Position numbers and translations under genes: made by a program
In this document: piece after piece, positions 62,784 to 64,000 of the stretch
Numbering within the stretch: the stretch's first letter is position 1
Layout of the letters: each line of letters opens with the position of its first letter
Assembly (NCBI GenBank): GCA_965206125.1
Contig: CBDBIN010000044.1
Coordinates: forward strand, 248,001-312,000
Source: CAXWPM01 sp965206125
Lineage (GTDB): Bacteria > Acidobacteriota > Terriglobia > 20CM-2-55-15
Length of the DNA: 64,000 nt
Direction: 5' to 3'
The notes under the pieces: model-generated
Database searches by the model: none
What the model saw: only the letters and a program-made list of their open reading frames with translations
What the model was told of the DNA's origin: nothing

Positions 62784-62854
62784 GTTTCGGCGCTCTATGA
62801 GCGCCGAAATATCGGACGTGTGGTTCACAACGGTCCGAGACCGCCGCTAAAGAT
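62784..62854. repeat. REP-like palindromes upstream of the rhodanese
   Basis: TTTCGGCGCTCTATGAGCGC with its following CGAAA, then GGTCCGAGACC, then CCGCCGCT. These are the same units as at 54984-55058. The 166-bp gap 62721-62886 holds no gene. Confidence 0.7.
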
Positions 62855-62886
62855 CAAAAACTGAGCCACTCCTGATTCGGATGGCG

Positions 62887-64000
62887 CTATTGTACCGCGC
62901 CCAGCACCCGAGTCACATACCGGAAGCTGTTATCTTCGGTTCCGACGATGTGCAGGTATCCATCCAGGACCGCCGCGCTCGTCGCCCAGCCGGGGAGATC
63001 GGATGCCTCGAGTGACAACTCGGTCCCGCCCAGGTAGCGCATCAGGTAGCCGGCGGGGCGGCCGGGAACGAGCAGTAGACTCGGTGTGCCCGAAACCAGC
63101 CGCGGCGGATAGCGTAGCGTCCACTGATCGGAGTCCTCGAGTACAACGGCGGGTTCTCGGTCGGCCCTTGAAGCGGCCAGCAAGCGCCGGACGCCTGTCG
63201 AGCCGTCGAACCACAGCACCGCGTCGCCCACCTGGATCGGCCCCGCCACCGGACAGGCACGGATCTGCCATACAGGCGGGCTGATCGGGCGTGGGTCCTT
63301 GAACCCGCCGTCAGTCGTGCCGACGATCTTGAACGGGTCGCGGTATCCGTCGGGCGTCGTGTTACGAAACACGATCTCCAGAAGGCCCCCGGATTCGACG
63401 ATCGACGGCAAGCAACATCCGCAGACCGAGCTGTCCTGGGACGCAGTCAGGTTCTGTTCCATTACTTCCCCGTCACGCACGCGGGCATAGTACAGGTCCG
63501 CAGGTTCTTCGGCTCCGGGACGACCGGCGCCCCGGGGATCCAGCCAGACAGCGTGGAGCGCACCGTCCTCATCGAAGGTGATCGAGGGAAACTCCTGAAG
63601 CACGCGGCCTTCGGTCTGATTCAGGCGTAGAGATGCTCGAAATTCGGCACCAGGTGACGGGGCGATAGCCGTCTGAATGTTGAACTCCGCGTCGGTCCAG
63701 GCGACGGCCACCTCCCCGAACGGTCCGATGGCCACGGCGGCGCGCATCTCGTCGATCGGGCTCCCGACTACCGAGTCCGGGACGGAATTGACACGGAGCG
63801 CTGGACCGAATGTCCCATCAGCCAGCACCGCCGCGAACAGGTTCGCCGTTCGACCCGCGCGTTCCTTCCATACGAGCAAGAGGTTTCCGTCGCCGGACGC
63901 GACAACCTGCGGCTGGTGGACCGCGGACTGCGAGGGCAAATCCTGCCCCAGCACCGATGGAACGAGGATCAAAGTCAGGGCCAATACAGAGCCCACAATT
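62887..64000 (-). CDS. Secreted BNR/sialidase-like beta-propeller protein (5' partial)
   Basis: At least 369 residues. It begins at the right edge with a hydrophobic signal-like stretch (SVLALTLILVPSVLGQ). The in-window GTG at 63996 may not be the true start. Repeated beta-propeller-like blades are seen (LLLVWKERAG, VAVAWTDAEF, LHAVWLDPRG, DAVLWFDGS), each with the W-x-D/K pattern of BNR or sialidase-like folds. A SSVCGCCLPS motif could bind metal. It is upstream of the rhodanese and efflux genes on the same strand. Catalytic sialidase residues cannot be assigned, so enzyme activity is doubtful. Confidence 0.65.
   Translation of the reverse strand, partial: IVGSVLALTLILVPSVLGQDLPSQSAVHQPQVVASGDGNLLLVWKERAGRTANLFAAVLADGTFGPALRVNSVPDSVVGSPIDEMRAAVAIGPFGEVAVAWTDAEFNIQTAIAPSPGAEFRASLRLNQTEGRVLQEFPSITFDEDGALHAVWLDPRGAGRPGAEEPADLYYARVRDGEVMEQNLTASQDSSVCGCCLPSIVESGGLLEIVFRNTTPDGYRDPFKIVGTTDGGFKDPRPISPPVWQIRACPVAGPIQVGDAVLWFDGSTGVRRLLAASRADREPAVVLEDSDQWTLRYPPRLVSGTPSLLLVPGRPAGYLMRYLGGTELSLEASDLPGWATSAAVLDGYLHIVGTEDNSFRYVTRVLGAVQ

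Noticed and set aside
1..64000. tRNA or rRNA genes
   Set aside because: I scanned for T-arm-like GGTTCGA words and rRNA-like stretches; the few matches lack a cloverleaf context.

Overview
The window looks like a GC-rich Gram-negative chromosome, most likely Acidobacteriota. This is an inference from an orphan MacB/FtsX-type permease of the acidobacterial 'ADOP' kind, two large Oar-like TonB-dependent receptors with carboxypeptidase-regulatory N-termini, a very large multiheme cytochrome c, and signal peptides and lipoboxes throughout. No rRNA or tRNA gene and no CRISPR array was seen.

Layout. (1) 1-8.3 kb: a respiratory block on the + strand: an octaheme cytochrome c, a cupredoxin-like lipoprotein, heme A synthase (ctaA), heme O synthase (ctaB), an ABC-2 exporter pair, SCO1/SenC and a DUF420 membrane protein. 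These form an oxidase-maturation operon with 2-26 nt gaps or overlaps. A monoheme cytochrome converges from the other side. (2) 8.5-13.8 kb: a TonB-dependent receptor and a nearly identical but truncated second copy (about 1.88 kb duplicated), cut by an IS6-type element. (3) 13.8-41.3 kb: an accessory island bounded by two intact, oppositely oriented IS6 elements. It is full of IS256, IS1380, IS630, IS6, IS3, IS5, IS21, IS110 and probable Tn3 elements or fragments, including non-autonomous derivatives. Working genes survive between them: a Crp/Fnr regulator, secreted and outer-membrane proteins, a DUF262-DUF1524 (GmrSD-like) restriction candidate, an amino-acid permease, a methyltransferase, a second TonB receptor and a CPBP protease. 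The orphan permease is broken by an IS256 insertion with a clean 9-bp target duplication and by a 12-G tract. (4) 41.5-54.8 kb: a membrane-anchored alpha/beta hydrolase, a glycosyltransferase-like protein, a GMC (cholesterol-oxidase-like) dehydrogenase plus alpha/beta hydrolase interrupted by a small deletion, a membrane coiled-coil protein, a SIR2-like protein, a FetAB exporter, an L,D-transpeptidase-like protein and a GNAT acetyltransferase. (5) 55-64 kb, all on the - strand: a heavy-metal (Cu/Ag type) RND efflux operon cusC-cusB-cusA with one new coupled secreted protein. Upstream of it are a small Cys-rich exported protein, a rhodanese and a secreted beta-propeller-like protein.

The most notable observation is the rhodanese at 62271-62720 (-). 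Its catalytic cysteine codon is an in-frame TGA, the C-terminal half of the domain stays in frame after it, and a GC-rich hairpin with a G-first loop begins just downstream. This is the geometry expected of a bacterial selenocysteine insertion element, so the gene is a candidate periplasmic selenocysteine rhodanese in a copper-efflux neighbourhood. A plain nonsense mutation is the main alternative.

Several genes (orphan permease, GMC oxidase, cusA) carry frame disruptions. They may be real decay or assembly errors, and this cannot be settled from the sequence alone.
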